Shown: positions 8,095 to 16,721 of the stretch, in pieces | Numbering within the stretch: position 1 is the stretch's first letter | Layout of the letters: the number at the start of each line of letters is the position of its first letter | DNA from: Pseudomonadota bacterium | Lineage (GTDB): Bacteria; Pseudomonadota; Alphaproteobacteria; Micavibrionales; UBA2020 | Assembly (NCBI GenBank): GCA_021805245.1 | Contig: JAJZFS010000063.1 | Location: forward strand, 1-47,249 | Reading direction: 5' to 3' | Length of the DNA stretch: 47,249 bases | Made by a program: the position numbers and the translations under genes | Notes under the pieces: model-generated | What the model saw: the letters and a program-made list of their open reading frames with translations, nothing else | What the model was told of the DNA's origin: nothing | Databases searched by the model: none

Positions 8095-9708
8095 ATGTCA
8101 TTTTATAGGGCGGTCACGACGGTCGGGGGATACACGCTGGGAAGCCGTATTCTGGGCTTTATCCGTGACATCCTGACGGCCAGTTTCCTTGGCGCGGGGC
8201 CGGTCGCGGACGCGTTTTTTATCGCACTAAAACTGCCCAATTTCTTCCGCCGCATCACTGCCGAGGGCGCATTCAGCGTCGCCTTTGTGCCGATGTTCTC
8301 CAAAATCGTGGTCGAAGAGGGCGAAGCGGAAGCGCGTACCTTCGCCGAAGAAGCGCAGGCGGTGATGCTCGCCACGCTGTTGCCGTTCACCGTGATTTGC
8401 ATGGTCGCCATGCCGTGGCTGCTCTATGTGATCGCGCCGGGCGTGCATTGTTCCGCCGCCGATCCGCATTGCAACCCGCTGCGTTTTCATCTGGCGGTAA
8501 CGTTCTCGCGTATTACCTTTCCTTACATTCTGATGATGTCTTTGACGGCGTTGCTCGGCGGGGTGCTGAACTCACTGAAACGCTTCGCCGCCTTTGCCGC
8601 CGCGCCGATGTTTTTCAACATTACGCTGATCAGCGCGCTGCTGTTTTTCGCGCATAAATTTCCGACCGCCGGACATGCGCTGGCCTGGGGCGTGGCGGCG
8701 GCGGGCGTCATCCAGTTTTTATGGATGTCGGTCAATTGCTGGAAGTACCGCATCGTGCCGCGCTTGCGTCGCCCGCAACTCACCCCGCGCATCCGCAAAC
8801 TTTTCCGTTTGATGCTGCCGGGAGCTATCGGCGCGGGGGCGACGCAGATCAATGTTTTCGTCGATATGATTTTGGCGTCGCTGCTGCCCGTCGGGTCAAT
8901 CTCGTATCTTTATTACGCCGACCGGCTTTACCAGTTTCCGCTCGGCGTGATCGGCGTCGCCATCGGCACGGCGTTGTTGCCGATGCTCTCGCAAGCGCTG
9001 AAATCCGGCAAAGACGGCGAGGCGGGGGGGCTGCTGACCCGCGCTTTTGAAACAGGATTGATGCTGACGCTGCCCGCGGCGCTCGGCCTGATCGTGCTCG
9101 CGCAGGAGATCATGTCCGTCCTGTTCCAGCGCGGCGCGTTCACCCCTGCGGCGAGCGTGCAATCCTCCCACGCGCTGATCGCCTATGCGGCGGGGTTGCC
9201 TGCCTTCGTGCTGATCAAGGTTTTCAGCACGGCCTATTTCGCCCGTGAGGATACCGGCACGCCAGTCAGGTTCGCCATCGCCTGCGCCATTCTCAATACG
9301 GTGCTGGCCATCGCCTTGATCGCGCCGCTCCGCCACGTCGGCATCGCGCTCGCCACGGCGATTGCCGCATGGGTTAACATGGCCCTGCTGGTCCACGGCT
9401 TGCACAAACGCGAACATCTCGGCCTTGCCCGTGGTTCTGTTAAAAGAGCGGCATTGATTCTTTTTGCCGCGCTGATTATGGCAGCGGCGGTCTGGACCCT
9501 GAACACGCATGTTTTTCACCTCATGGAAGGCCGGCTCTTGCATAAAGCGGTAGATCTGGCGGCCCTGATCGGCGCGGGCGGGGTGGTTTACTTCTCCTGC
9601 CTTTATATTTTCGGCATTTTAACCCTGCAATCGGTAAAAGCCCTATTCCCAAAACGGAAAAAACAAGACACAATTGAGACAGTCCAGAAGTTGGAGGGAC
9701 AGGAATAA
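8095..9708 (+). CDS. murJ: Lipid II flippase MurJ (MviN)
   Basis: 537 residues, inner-membrane protein of about 14 helices in the MOP superfamily. It moves lipid-linked peptidoglycan precursor to the outer leaflet. The N-terminus GGYTLGSRILGFIRDILTA, then GPVADAFFIALKLPNFFRR and EGAFSVAFVPMF, is the MurJ signature; PLGVIGVAIGTALLP lies mid-protein. The start shows no clear ribosome binding site; ATGTCATTTTA occurs at both 8079 and 8095, but only the second copy opens the long frame, the first stopping after nine codons. The stop overlaps the next ATG (TAATG), so the exported protein downstream is coupled to it. Confidence 0.94.
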   Translation: MSFYRAVTTVGGYTLGSRILGFIRDILTASFLGAGPVADAFFIALKLPNFFRRITAEGAFSVAFVPMFSKIVVEEGEAEARTFAEEAQAVMLATLLPFTVICMVAMPWLLYVIAPGVHCSAADPHCNPLRFHLAVTFSRITFPYILMMSLTALLGGVLNSLKRFAAFAAAPMFFNITLISALLFFAHKFPTAGHALAWGVAAAGVIQFLWMSVNCWKYRIVPRLRRPQLTPRIRKLFRLMLPGAIGAGATQINVFVDMILASLLPVGSISYLYYADRLYQFPLGVIGVAIGTALLPMLSQALKSGKDGEAGGLLTRAFETGLMLTLPAALGLIVLAQEIMSVLFQRGAFTPAASVQSSHALIAYAAGLPAFVLIKVFSTAYFAREDTGTPVRFAIACAILNTVLAIALIAPLRHVGIALATAIAAWVNMALLVHGLHKREHLGLARGSVKRAALILFAALIMAAAVWTLNTHVFHLMEGRLLHKAVDLAALIGAGGVVYFSCLYIFGILTLQSVKALFPKRKKQDTIETVQKLEGQE

Positions 9709-10409
9709 TGCGTAAAAAGATACTCGGCCTTACGATCATGACAGGCATTGCCGTCGCCACGCTGCTCAACGCGGTCACGGCGCGCGCCACATCGGATGCA
9801 TTCGTGTGGAAAGATGCGAAATACGGCTACACGTTTTCTTTCCCCGACAGCTGGGGCATCCAGACGAAAGAAACGCCCGATATGCGCATCCGCATCGCGG
9901 GGCCGATCAACGCCGACTGGGCGACCTGCAGCATTCAGGTCAAAAAAGACGGCCGCTTGCAGATTTATCCCAAACGCCTGATGACGCAGGCGGTGGATGA
10001 TACGCTGAACAAGACCTTCTGGACACGTCAGGTCGGCGAGCATGACAACGCCGTCATCCGCGATTACATCGCCCCCGCCAGTCTCGGCGGCCGCGGCGAC
10101 GCGACGGCGATCAAGGAAACTTTCGTGCAGGATACCGGCAACGGCAAGATCAACATGTACGGCGAGCAGATCGCCAGCATCTACGGCAACATGCGCTATG
10201 TCGCCAGCTGCTCGGCAAGGATCGACCAGTACAACAAGTACGCGCCGCTGTTCGCCTCGATCATGGGCTCCGTGCAGTTGGCGTCGCGCTATGCGCCGTT
10301 CGCAACCGGCTATTACCGCGACTTCCTGTCCGATGGACACCTTGCGTTGCCGCGCACCAAGCCGGGCACGATCTACATCAAGAATTCCTTTCCGGTTTTG
10401 CAGCAGTAA
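9708..10409 (+). CDS. Exported protein of unknown function, coupled to murJ
   Basis: 233 residues. A signal peptide is clear: MRKK, a hydrophobic stretch to about residue 23, and ARA-T as a plausible cleavage site near 26. The mature part begins with YGYTFSFPDSWG, reminiscent of small PsbP-like or DUF1795-like exported proteins, but I cannot assign a family. Two cysteines (in ATCSIQ and ASCSAR) could form a periplasmic disulfide. The ATG overlaps the murJ stop (TAATG) with AGGA just upstream, so it is probably made with MurJ; a cell-envelope role is an inference from that coupling. Confidence 0.72.
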   Translation: MRKKILGLTIMTGIAVATLLNAVTARATSDAFVWKDAKYGYTFSFPDSWGIQTKETPDMRIRIAGPINADWATCSIQVKKDGRLQIYPKRLMTQAVDDTLNKTFWTRQVGEHDNAVIRDYIAPASLGGRGDATAIKETFVQDTGNGKINMYGEQIASIYGNMRYVASCSARIDQYNKYAPLFASIMGSVQLASRYAPFATGYYRDFLSDGHLALPRTKPGTIYIKNSFPVLQQ

Positions 10410-10430
10410 TCCTTTCGGAATAGCGGGCTT

Positions 10431-11252
10431 TTACGGGTGCGGGCCGTTCTTTCCGGCCGGCTTGCCCTGCGGCGGCTCCTTGAGAATGACTCTCTTGTTA
10501 TCGTTATTTTCCGGCGGGCGGGAGAATTCGCGCCTGTCGGCGCAGATCTCCGCCAGCGTCAGGAACATGTCCGGCGCTTTTTTGCTGCCCTTCATCAGGC
10601 GGAAAACGGCGCCGGTGTCGATGTAATAGCAATTGCCGAGGCTGCGCGCGCCGCCTTCCTGCACCGTGTGGCCGGAGAAGACGCGCTCGATGCCTTCGAC
10701 GCCGGAGCCGTCGTTATGTTCGATGCGCTTGCGGCTCCACAGCGCGGAATCGACGGTGACTTCGTCGTTTTCCGCGATGTTTTTCTTGAAGGTTTTCCAG
10801 TCTTGCCCCGCCGGCACTTCCGCATGGATGAAGCCGATGGTGCCGCAGTCCGCCAGAATTTCAATGGCCAGCGGAAGTTCCCGAAAAGCTTTATGAATGG
10901 CGGCGAGCGTGTCCCGATCCTCTTTGAGAATCCAGCCCATGCCGTTGCCGTTCTTTGTATTCCGCCTGACCCTGTCTGCATCGTACGTGCCGTCGGGGTT
11001 GCAAACGGTGAGGAACATGTCTTCGTGATTGCCGCGCACGGCGAAAAACCACGGCTGCCCCAGATAATCGAGGCACTCCGGCGATTGCGGCCCGCGGTCA
11101 ACCAAATCGCCAACGGAAATAAGCCGGTCCTTCGCCGGATCAAAGCGCGCCTGCTGCAGCGCCTTTTTCAGGACGGAATAGGCGCCGTGAAGGTCCCCGA
11201 CCACAAAATCGCGGCCTTTGGTGTTTTTGGGCAGAACCAGGACTTTGGGCAT
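10431..11252 (-). CDS. PPP-family metallophosphatase (ApaH/PrpA-like)
   Basis: 273 residues, cytoplasmic. All metal-site motifs are present: GDLHG (19-23), GDLVDRG (48-54), GNHE (74-77), then FIHAEVP and FSGHTV for the later histidines. The family includes bacterial Ser/Thr phosphatases and Ap4A hydrolases; the motifs alone cannot separate these. The start ATG has AGGGA seven bases upstream and a separate promoter, so the gene is transcribed independently of uup despite having the same orientation. It is convergent with the murJ-coupled exported gene, with about 20 bases between stops. Confidence 0.86.
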   Translation of the reverse strand: MPKVLVLPKNTKGRDFVVGDLHGAYSVLKKALQQARFDPAKDRLISVGDLVDRGPQSPECLDYLGQPWFFAVRGNHEDMFLTVCNPDGTYDADRVRRNTKNGNGMGWILKEDRDTLAAIHKAFRELPLAIEILADCGTIGFIHAEVPAGQDWKTFKKNIAENDEVTVDSALWSRKRIEHNDGSGVEGIERVFSGHTVQEGGARSLGNCYYIDTGAVFRLMKGSKKAPDMFLTLAEICADRREFSRPPENNDNKRVILKEPPQGKPAGKNGPHP

Positions 11253-11282
11253 CGCATGTCCCTGTTGTGGCGTTGTGGATAT

Positions 11283-11312
11283 ATGCTAATGGCGGGAGAA
11301 GGGTGGTGTCAA
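11283..11312 (-). promoter_or_regulatory. Predicted promoter of the metallophosphatase gene
   Basis: On the minus strand a perfect TTGACA (complement of 11307-11312), an 18-nt spacer and TAGCAT (complement of 11283-11288), about 30 bases before the ATG. It starts only four bases after the uup stop codon. Confidence 0.5.
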
Positions 11313-11316
11313 TCGA

Positions 11317-13173
11317 TTATGAGCTTGCCGCCGCTTCCTGCATTTCCGTCAGCTTCAGCCAGCGGGTTTCGGCTTCCTCCAGTTCTTCGCGGGCATAGCC
11401 GAGGCGGTGCGAGGCATGGTGAAAGGCGTTTTTGTCCTTCGCGTAGAGATCGCTGTCATCAAGGATGGCTTCTAATTCGGCGATTTCTTTTTCCAGACGG
11501 GCGATGCGCTTGGGCAGATTGTCCAGTTCATATTGCAGTTTGTAGGTGAGTTTTGTTTTGGTTTTCGGCGCGGCGGGTTTTTCTTCTTTTGCAGGCGCGG
11601 ATTTTTGCCTGGATTTTTCAACTTTCGGCGCGTTCTTTTCTTTGCGCGCCGCGATGTAATCCGAATAGCCGCCGATGTAACCTTCGACGACGCCGTTGCC
11701 CTCGAAGGCGAGGATTTTGGTGACGGTCTGGTCGAGAAAGTCGCGGTCGTGCGAGACGACCAGCAGCGTTCCCGTGTACTGCGACAAAATCTCCTCCAGC
11801 ATGTCGAGCGTATCCATGTCGAGGTCGTTGGTCGGCTCGTCGAGGATGAGCAGGGACTTCGGGTCGGCCAGCACCTTCGCCAGCATCAGGCGGTTTTTCT
11901 GCCCGCCGGAAAGCGTGCCGACCTGCTGGTCGACGAGGGCGGGGTCGAATAAAAAGTCCTTGAGATACCCGCAAACGTGGCGTGTCTTGCCCATGACTTT
12001 AAGATAATCGCCGCCCTGCGGACAGAGTGCGTGTTTGACGGTGTCATCCGGCTTCAAATCCCGCCGCTTCTGGTCGAAGTAGGAAAACTGCAGGTCTTTC
12101 GCCAGCTTGACCTTGCCCATGTCCGGCAACAATTCATGAATCAGCAGGCGCAGATACGATGTTTTGCCCGAGCCGTTATGGCCGAGAATGCCGATGCGGT
12201 CGCCTTTCAGAATACGCATGGAAAACTTGTCGAGAATCATTCTCTCGCGGCCGGTTTCGTCGGTGAATTTTTTGTCCACCTTGATGAATTCGGCGACGAT
12301 TTTGGAGGCGCCCTGTACATCGTCTTCCATGTCCCCGACCTGTATGCGCGACATCATGCGGCGGAAGGCGCTTTTGTCGGCCTTCAGCTTTGCGCGCGCT
12401 TCTTTGACGAGCTCGAGACGGCGGACGTTGCGCTTGCGGCGCGCGCCGGGGCTGCGCTGCATCCATTCCACTTCCATGCCGACGATTTTTTCGCGGTTTT
12501 TGAGCTCGCGCGCTTCCTGTTCGAGCAACTGCCCCGACCATTCGTCGAAATGGGCGAAGCCTTGCGCGCAGGTTTTCAACCGTCCGCGGTCGAGCCAGAA
12601 AATTTTGTCGGAAATGTTCGCGAGGAACATTTTATCGTGGCTGACGCAGACCACCGCGCCGCGGTATTGCTTCAAATAGTTTTCCAGCCATTGGATAACG
12701 TCGAGATCGAGGTGGTTGGTCGGTTCGTCGAGAAGCAGGATGTCCGGCTCCTCGACCAGCGCGCGGGCGAGGCAGGCGCGGCGCAACTGCCCGCCGGAGA
12801 GCCTGTCCATGCGGTCTTCAGGGTCGAGTTCGAGCGGCTGGATGACCATCTCGACCTTGTATTTATGCAGGGCTTCTTCGCCTTCGGCCTTGATTTGCTC
12901 GAACACGAAATCATAGACGGTCTGGCCCGCCTTGGGCGTGACCTCCTGCCGCAAATAGCCGACTTTGATGCCCTGCAGCTGCCAGCGCTCGCCCGAATCA
13001 AGCTCTTTGTCGCCGGTGATGACGTTCATCAGCGTCGATTTGCCGCTGCCGTTGCGGCCGACAAGGCAGATTTTGTCATTCTCGTGGATGTGGAAGGTGA
13101 GGTCATTGAAAATGACCTTCTCGCCGAAAGCGATGCTGCCTTCCAGAACGCTCAAAATAAGGGATGAAGCCAT
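11317..13173 (-). CDS. uup: ABC-F family ATPase, Uup-like
   Basis: 618 residues with two ABC domains and no membrane segments. First domain: Walker A GRNGSGKST (39-47), signature LSGGQLRR, Walker B LLLDEPTNHLD. Second domain: GHNGSGKTS, LSGGQKNRLMLA, LLILDEPTNDLD. The tail, after a Lys/Ala/Pro-rich linker (about 515-545), is a coiled coil of Uup type (LDNLPKRIARLEKEIAELE). ABC-F proteins act on ribosomes; Uup is linked to ribosome or DNA-structure maintenance. The start is two bases from the cutA stop, in the run clpX, nudix, cutA, uup. Confidence 0.88.
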   Translation of the reverse strand: MASSLILSVLEGSIAFGEKVIFNDLTFHIHENDKICLVGRNGSGKSTLMNVITGDKELDSGERWQLQGIKVGYLRQEVTPKAGQTVYDFVFEQIKAEGEEALHKYKVEMVIQPLELDPEDRMDRLSGGQLRRACLARALVEEPDILLLDEPTNHLDLDVIQWLENYLKQYRGAVVCVSHDKMFLANISDKIFWLDRGRLKTCAQGFAHFDEWSGQLLEQEARELKNREKIVGMEVEWMQRSPGARRKRNVRRLELVKEARAKLKADKSAFRRMMSRIQVGDMEDDVQGASKIVAEFIKVDKKFTDETGRERMILDKFSMRILKGDRIGILGHNGSGKTSYLRLLIHELLPDMGKVKLAKDLQFSYFDQKRRDLKPDDTVKHALCPQGGDYLKVMGKTRHVCGYLKDFLFDPALVDQQVGTLSGGQKNRLMLAKVLADPKSLLILDEPTNDLDMDTLDMLEEILSQYTGTLLVVSHDRDFLDQTVTKILAFEGNGVVEGYIGGYSDYIAARKEKNAPKVEKSRQKSAPAKEEKPAAPKTKTKLTYKLQYELDNLPKRIARLEKEIAELEAILDDSDLYAKDKNAFHHASHRLGYAREELEEAETRWLKLTEMQEAAASS

Positions 13174-13174
13174 G

Positions 13175-13489
13175 TCAGGTGGTTTCCGTCTCGATCCATT
13201 GCAGATAGACGGCGCTGCCAGTTTCGATCGGCAGGGCGACGATGCAGGGCGTGTCGTCGGAATGCATCTCCTTGACAGCGATCTCGACCGCGGGGAAAAG
13301 CTGCGCCTGCGTCTTGAGAATCAGAACGGCTTCACTGCGCTGCTCGACCTTGCCCAGCCAGCGGTACATGGATTTCATGCCGGAAATGATGTTGGCGCAG
13401 GCGGCGAGGCGCTTGTCGACCAGCGCGTCGGCGATTTTTTCAGCCTCGGCGGCGGAAGGAACGGTGACGTAGATGAAGATTGCTGACAT
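13175..13489 (-). CDS. cutA: CutA-family divalent-cation tolerance protein
   Basis: 104 residues, full length. The family forms a small trimeric ferredoxin-like fold and has been tied to copper/divalent metal tolerance, though its molecular role remains unclear. Recognisable stretches are ACANIISGMKSMYRWLGKVE, KTQAQLFPAVEIAVKEMHSDDTPCIVALPI and the terminal YLQWIETET. It sits between the nudix gene (42 bases) and uup (1 base), same strand. Confidence 0.93.
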   Translation of the reverse strand: MSAIFIYVTVPSAAEAEKIADALVDKRLAACANIISGMKSMYRWLGKVEQRSEAVLILKTQAQLFPAVEIAVKEMHSDDTPCIVALPIETGSAVYLQWIETETT

Positions 13490-13531
13490 GGCGCAACACT
13501 AGCCGCAATGCGTCAATATGTCAACATTCCG

Positions 13532-14020
13532 TCAGTCAGGCGGCGTGAAATAAGGCGTTCCGTCATAAGCATATCCATGACGCACGAGCTCTTTTGTCAG
13601 AGCGGACATAGGCAACACCATCGCTTCTTTCTCAGTAAAAAAGCGCAAGGCGGCCGTTTCTCCACCATCCGGACGGAGATCTCCCTCCAGCAGGCGTGCT
13701 TTAAAAGCGGTTATGACGTACGACACGGCATCGCCGTTGGGATAGGTGACGCGGAAATCCGGCCCGCCGAAAACGCCTATGATGTCCGTAATGCCCGCGC
13801 GCAAGCCCGTTTCTTCCAGACATTCGCGCACCGCTGCGTTGGCGGGTGTTTCATCGGGTTCTACGGCGCCGCCGACGGTCATCCAGAGCGGCGACCCTTT
13901 GCCTTGCGCCAGAAGCAGACGGCATTGGTCGTCAAAAAGCAGGACCGCAACGGACTGCAGACACAGAAGGTCGTGACCAATCTTGTCGCGCATGGCACGG
14001 ACATAGGGAGAAATCGGCAT
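13532..14020 (-). CDS. NUDIX hydrolase
   Basis: 162 residues. The Nudix box is complete: Gly51, Glu57, Arg65-Glu66, Glu69-Glu70 and Gly72-Leu73 fit GX5EX7REUXEEXGU. It would hydrolyse a nucleoside diphosphate linked to another group; the substrate is unknown. It begins nine bases after the clpX stop with no strong ribosome binding site, suggesting co-transcription with and re-initiation after clpX. The C-terminus PYFTPPD is normal in appearance. Confidence 0.9.
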   Translation of the reverse strand: MPISPYVRAMRDKIGHDLLCLQSVAVLLFDDQCRLLLAQGKGSPLWMTVGGAVEPDETPANAAVRECLEETGLRAGITDIIGVFGGPDFRVTYPNGDAVSYVITAFKARLLEGDLRPDGGETAALRFFTEKEAMVLPMSALTKELVRHGYAYDGTPYFTPPD

Positions 14021-14029
14021 TATGCAGGC

Positions 14030-15367
14030 TCAGGATGCTGCAACCTGCTCGTCGTCTTTTTTCTTTTTGCCGTCCTTAACTTCTTTTTCCTTGGCTTCCT
14101 TGGCTTCTTTGTCCTTGGCTTTTTTCTTGTCGGAAAAGATGATCATCGGCGCCGTTGCGTTGACGATATTTTCTGCCTTGACGACGACTTCTTCCGCGCC
14201 TTCAAGGCCGGGGAGGTCGAACATCGTATCCAGAAGGACCGACTCGAGGATCGAGCGCAAGCCGCGCGCGCCTGTGTTGCGGACGATGGCCAGCTTGGCG
14301 ATTTCAATCAAGGCATCGTGCTGGAAGGTCAGCTTCACGCCTTCGATATCGAACAAACGGGCGTATTGTTTAACGAGGGCGTTTTTCGGCTCGGTCAGGA
14401 TTTGCACCAGCATTTCCTCGTCAAGGTCGTCCAGCGTGGCGATCACGGGCAGACGGCCGACGAACTCCGGAATCAATCCGAATTTCAGCAAGTCTTCCGG
14501 CTGCACTTCCTTGAGCAACTCGCCGGTGCCGCGTTCGTCCGGCCCCTTGGCCTCGGCGCCGAAGCCGATGCCGGTGTTGCGCGAACGGCGCGAGATGACT
14601 TTTTCCAGCCCCGCGAAAGCGCCGCCGCAGATAAAGAGGATGTTGGTCGTATCCACTTGCAGGAATTCCTGCTGCGGATGCTTGCGGCCGCCCTGCGGCG
14701 GAACGGAGGCCATCGTGCCTTCCATCAGCTTCAGCAGCGCCTGCTGCACGCCTTCGCCCGACACGTCGCGGGTGATGGAGGGATTGTCCGACTTGCGGCT
14801 GATTTTATCGACTTCATCGATGTAGACGATGCCGCGCTGCGCGCGTTCGATGTTGTAATCGCAGGCTTGCAGCAGCTTCAGAACGATGTTTTCGACGTCT
14901 TCACCGACGTAGCCGGCTTCGGTCAGCGTCGTCGCGTCGGTCATGGTGAAGGGCACGTCGAGAATCCGCGCCAGAGTCTGGGCGAGAAGCGTCTTGCCCG
15001 AACCGGTCGGGCCGAGCAGCAGAATGTTGGACTTGGACAGCTCGACATCGCTGCCTTTCATCAGGCCTTCGTCAATGCGCTTGTAGTGGTTGTGCACGGC
15101 GACGGCAAGAACGCGCTTGGCACGCACCTGACCGATGACGTAATCATCCAGAACCTTTTTGATATCCTTTGGCGTCGGGATGCCTTTGCCGGACTTGACG
15201 AGTTGCGTCTTGTCTTCTTCCTGAATGATGTCCATGCAAAGTTCGACGCATTCATTACAGATGAAGACGTTCGGACCCGCGATCAGTTTCCTGACCTCGT
15301 GCTGGCTCTTTCCGCAAAAAGAGCAGTAAAGTGTGTTTTTAGTATCCCCTGAAGTCGTTTTGCTCAT
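14030..15367 (-). CDS. clpX: ATP-dependent Clp protease ATP-binding subunit ClpX
   Basis: 445 residues from ATG at 15367 (AGGAAAG just upstream). The N-terminal zinc domain has Cys15, Cys18, Cys37 and Cys40; the AAA+ domain shows [15 protein letters not shown], the Walker B region [13 protein letters not shown] and [15 protein letters not shown]. It unfolds substrates for ClpP. The frame is open a further 37 codons upstream, but these are not ClpX-like and lack a ribosome binding site. The C-terminus carries an unusual Lys/Glu-rich tail of about 30 residues beyond the normal end, making it longer than the usual 420-425. clpP is not adjacent: upstream is the divergent sufE gene. Confidence 0.95.
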   Translation of the reverse strand: MSKTTSGDTKNTLYCSFCGKSQHEVRKLIAGPNVFICNECVELCMDIIQEEDKTQLVKSGKGIPTPKDIKKVLDDYVIGQVRAKRVLAVAVHNHYKRIDEGLMKGSDVELSKSNILLLGPTGSGKTLLAQTLARILDVPFTMTDATTLTEAGYVGEDVENIVLKLLQACDYNIERAQRGIVYIDEVDKISRKSDNPSITRDVSGEGVQQALLKLMEGTMASVPPQGGRKHPQQEFLQVDTTNILFICGGAFAGLEKVISRRSRNTGIGFGAEAKGPDERGTGELLKEVQPEDLLKFGLIPEFVGRLPVIATLDDLDEEMLVQILTEPKNALVKQYARLFDIEGVKLTFQHDALIEIAKLAIVRNTGARGLRSILESVLLDTMFDLPGLEGAEEVVVKAENIVNATAPMIIFSDKKKAKDKEAKEAKEKEVKDGKKKKDDEQVAAS

Positions 15368-15548
15368 CCCGTTCTTTCCTTTTTGGTGGCAGCTCAATTC
15401 CCACGATTCCAGAATAGAACAGCCGGAAAAGATTGCCAACATTTCTTGAACGGAATATTTTCCCCGCATGCAACGCATGAGTGGATTTCCGCTGCAATTA
15501 CCCCTATTTTAGCACAGGATATGCTTAATATTGTATGAATGCAGGAAT

Positions 15549-15953
15549 ATGAATATAGACGAGATTGTTGATAACTTCAGCCTGTTCGACGACTGGGAGG
15601 ACAAATACGCCTACCTGATCGATCTCGGCCGCCACCTGCCGCCGATGGACGAAGCGCTGAAGACCGAAGAAACCCGCGTCAAAGGCTGCCTCAGCCGCGT
15701 CTGGATGGTGCTGGGGCGGGACGCGGAAGGGAAAATAGCGCTCTATGCCGACAGCGACGCGGACATCGTCAAAGGGCTGATCGCCGTGCTCTACGCCATG
15801 TATCAGGGCAAGACTGCAAAAGAAGCCGCCGCCGCAGACATCGATGGCGTTTTCGGAAAAATCGGGCTGGACAACCACCTTTTTATCAACCGCCGCAACG
15901 GCTTCTACGCGATGGTCGAGCGCATCCGCAGCTTTACGGCGGGCTGTAAGTGA
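15549..15953 (+). CDS. sufE: SufE-family cysteine-desulfurase activator
   Basis: 134 residues from ATG 15549, chosen because AGGA lies five bases upstream; the frame opens six codons earlier without one. SufE accepts sulfur from SufS and passes it to SufB for Fe-S cluster assembly. FSLFDDWEDKYAYLIDLGR is the family N-terminal motif and the sulfur-accepting cysteine is in VKGCLSRVW. There are no suf neighbours here, so it is a stand-alone copy. The last 20 bases overlap the end of the convergent exported-protein gene. Confidence 0.9.
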   Translation: MNIDEIVDNFSLFDDWEDKYAYLIDLGRHLPPMDEALKTEETRVKGCLSRVWMVLGRDAEGKIALYADSDADIVKGLIAVLYAMYQGKTAKEAAAADIDGVFGKIGLDNHLFINRRNGFYAMVERIRSFTAGCK

Positions 15954-16710
15954 TGCTGCCCACCATGTCGTTGTAATACCGGTTATACAGCGGATTGGTG
16001 ACGCTGAAGCTGACCCTGACCACGAAAATCGAGTGGGCTCCCGTCAGATAATGCGTGGCGGTGAAGAGCGGCTGGTGATTCTCGTCCACCGTAAAGCCGC
16101 TCAAAGTCCCCCATTTCAACGCCCCCGCGTTTTTGGAGGCGGAATAGTGGTACGTCGGGCTGATGAAAACCTTGTGCGCATAGCTCTTGCGAAGAATGGC
16201 CTCGATTGTGGCGCTGTTCAGGCTGGCAAGAAAACTGCCGGGCGCCTTCAAAAAGATGGTTTTGACTCTGTACGATTCCTCGGTGTCCATATCGGTGAGC
16301 GTGTAAAGGCCGACTTCACCGAGAAACGAGCTGCTCTTGGGAAGATTCCCGTCAAGATAAAGCTTCGTCTCGGGAGACGTCGCCCAGATCGTACTGACCG
16401 TGGGCGCTTGGGGCATTTTTATGCTGTATTCGGATTCGTCGTTCGCGTAGTTGTAATATTGTATCTCTGCCGGTTTCGCCGCCGCAGGCTCCTGTTGCGC
16501 GCCGGAGGCATCATCATCGGATGCTGGTGCGCCCTGTTGATCCGCGGGCGCCTGCTGCGTGGCGGCAGGGGCTTGCTGCATAGCAGGAGGGGCCTGTTCC
16601 GCTGCGGGCGCCTGCATCGGCGGCGGGCTGGTTTGCGCACCTGCCGGCGCGGCGACGGCAAAGCCCGTCAGGATCGTTGTGCAAAGCAAGACTGCGGGGA
16701 TACGTTTCAT
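15934..16710 (-). CDS. Exported protein of unknown function with a Pro/Gln/Ala-rich linker
   Basis: 258 residues from ATG at 16710, preceded by AGGAGA at six bases; a TTG five codons earlier is less likely. A signal peptide (MKRIPAVLLCTTILTGFAVA, then APAGAQ) directs export. Residues about 30-85 are low-complexity Pro/Gln/Ala, then comes a globular domain starting SEYSIKMPQAP with many aromatics. It resembles in outline the exported protein at 9708-10409 (signal peptide, then a YxxxFP/MP-type strand), but homology is not established. The ribosome binding site lies over the hisS stop region, so it is probably translated from the hisS mRNA. Confidence 0.65.
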   Translation of the reverse strand: MKRIPAVLLCTTILTGFAVAAPAGAQTSPPPMQAPAAEQAPPAMQQAPAATQQAPADQQGAPASDDDASGAQQEPAAAKPAEIQYYNYANDESEYSIKMPQAPTVSTIWATSPETKLYLDGNLPKSSSFLGEVGLYTLTDMDTEESYRVKTIFLKAPGSFLASLNSATIEAILRKSYAHKVFISPTYHYSASKNAGALKWGTLSGFTVDENHQPLFTATHYLTGAHSIFVVRVSFSVTNPLYNRYYNDMVGSITYSPP

Positions 16711-16721
16711 GACAAATCTCC

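Noticed and set aside
13508-15352. 614-codon + strand open frame opposite clpX and the nudix gene
   Set aside because: Antisense shadow; both minus-strand genes have full catalytic motifs.
15368-15478. Upstream-extended ClpX start at 15478
   Set aside because: The extra 37 residues are unlike ClpX, cysteine-rich by chance, and lack a ribosome binding site, whereas AGGAAAG precedes 15367.
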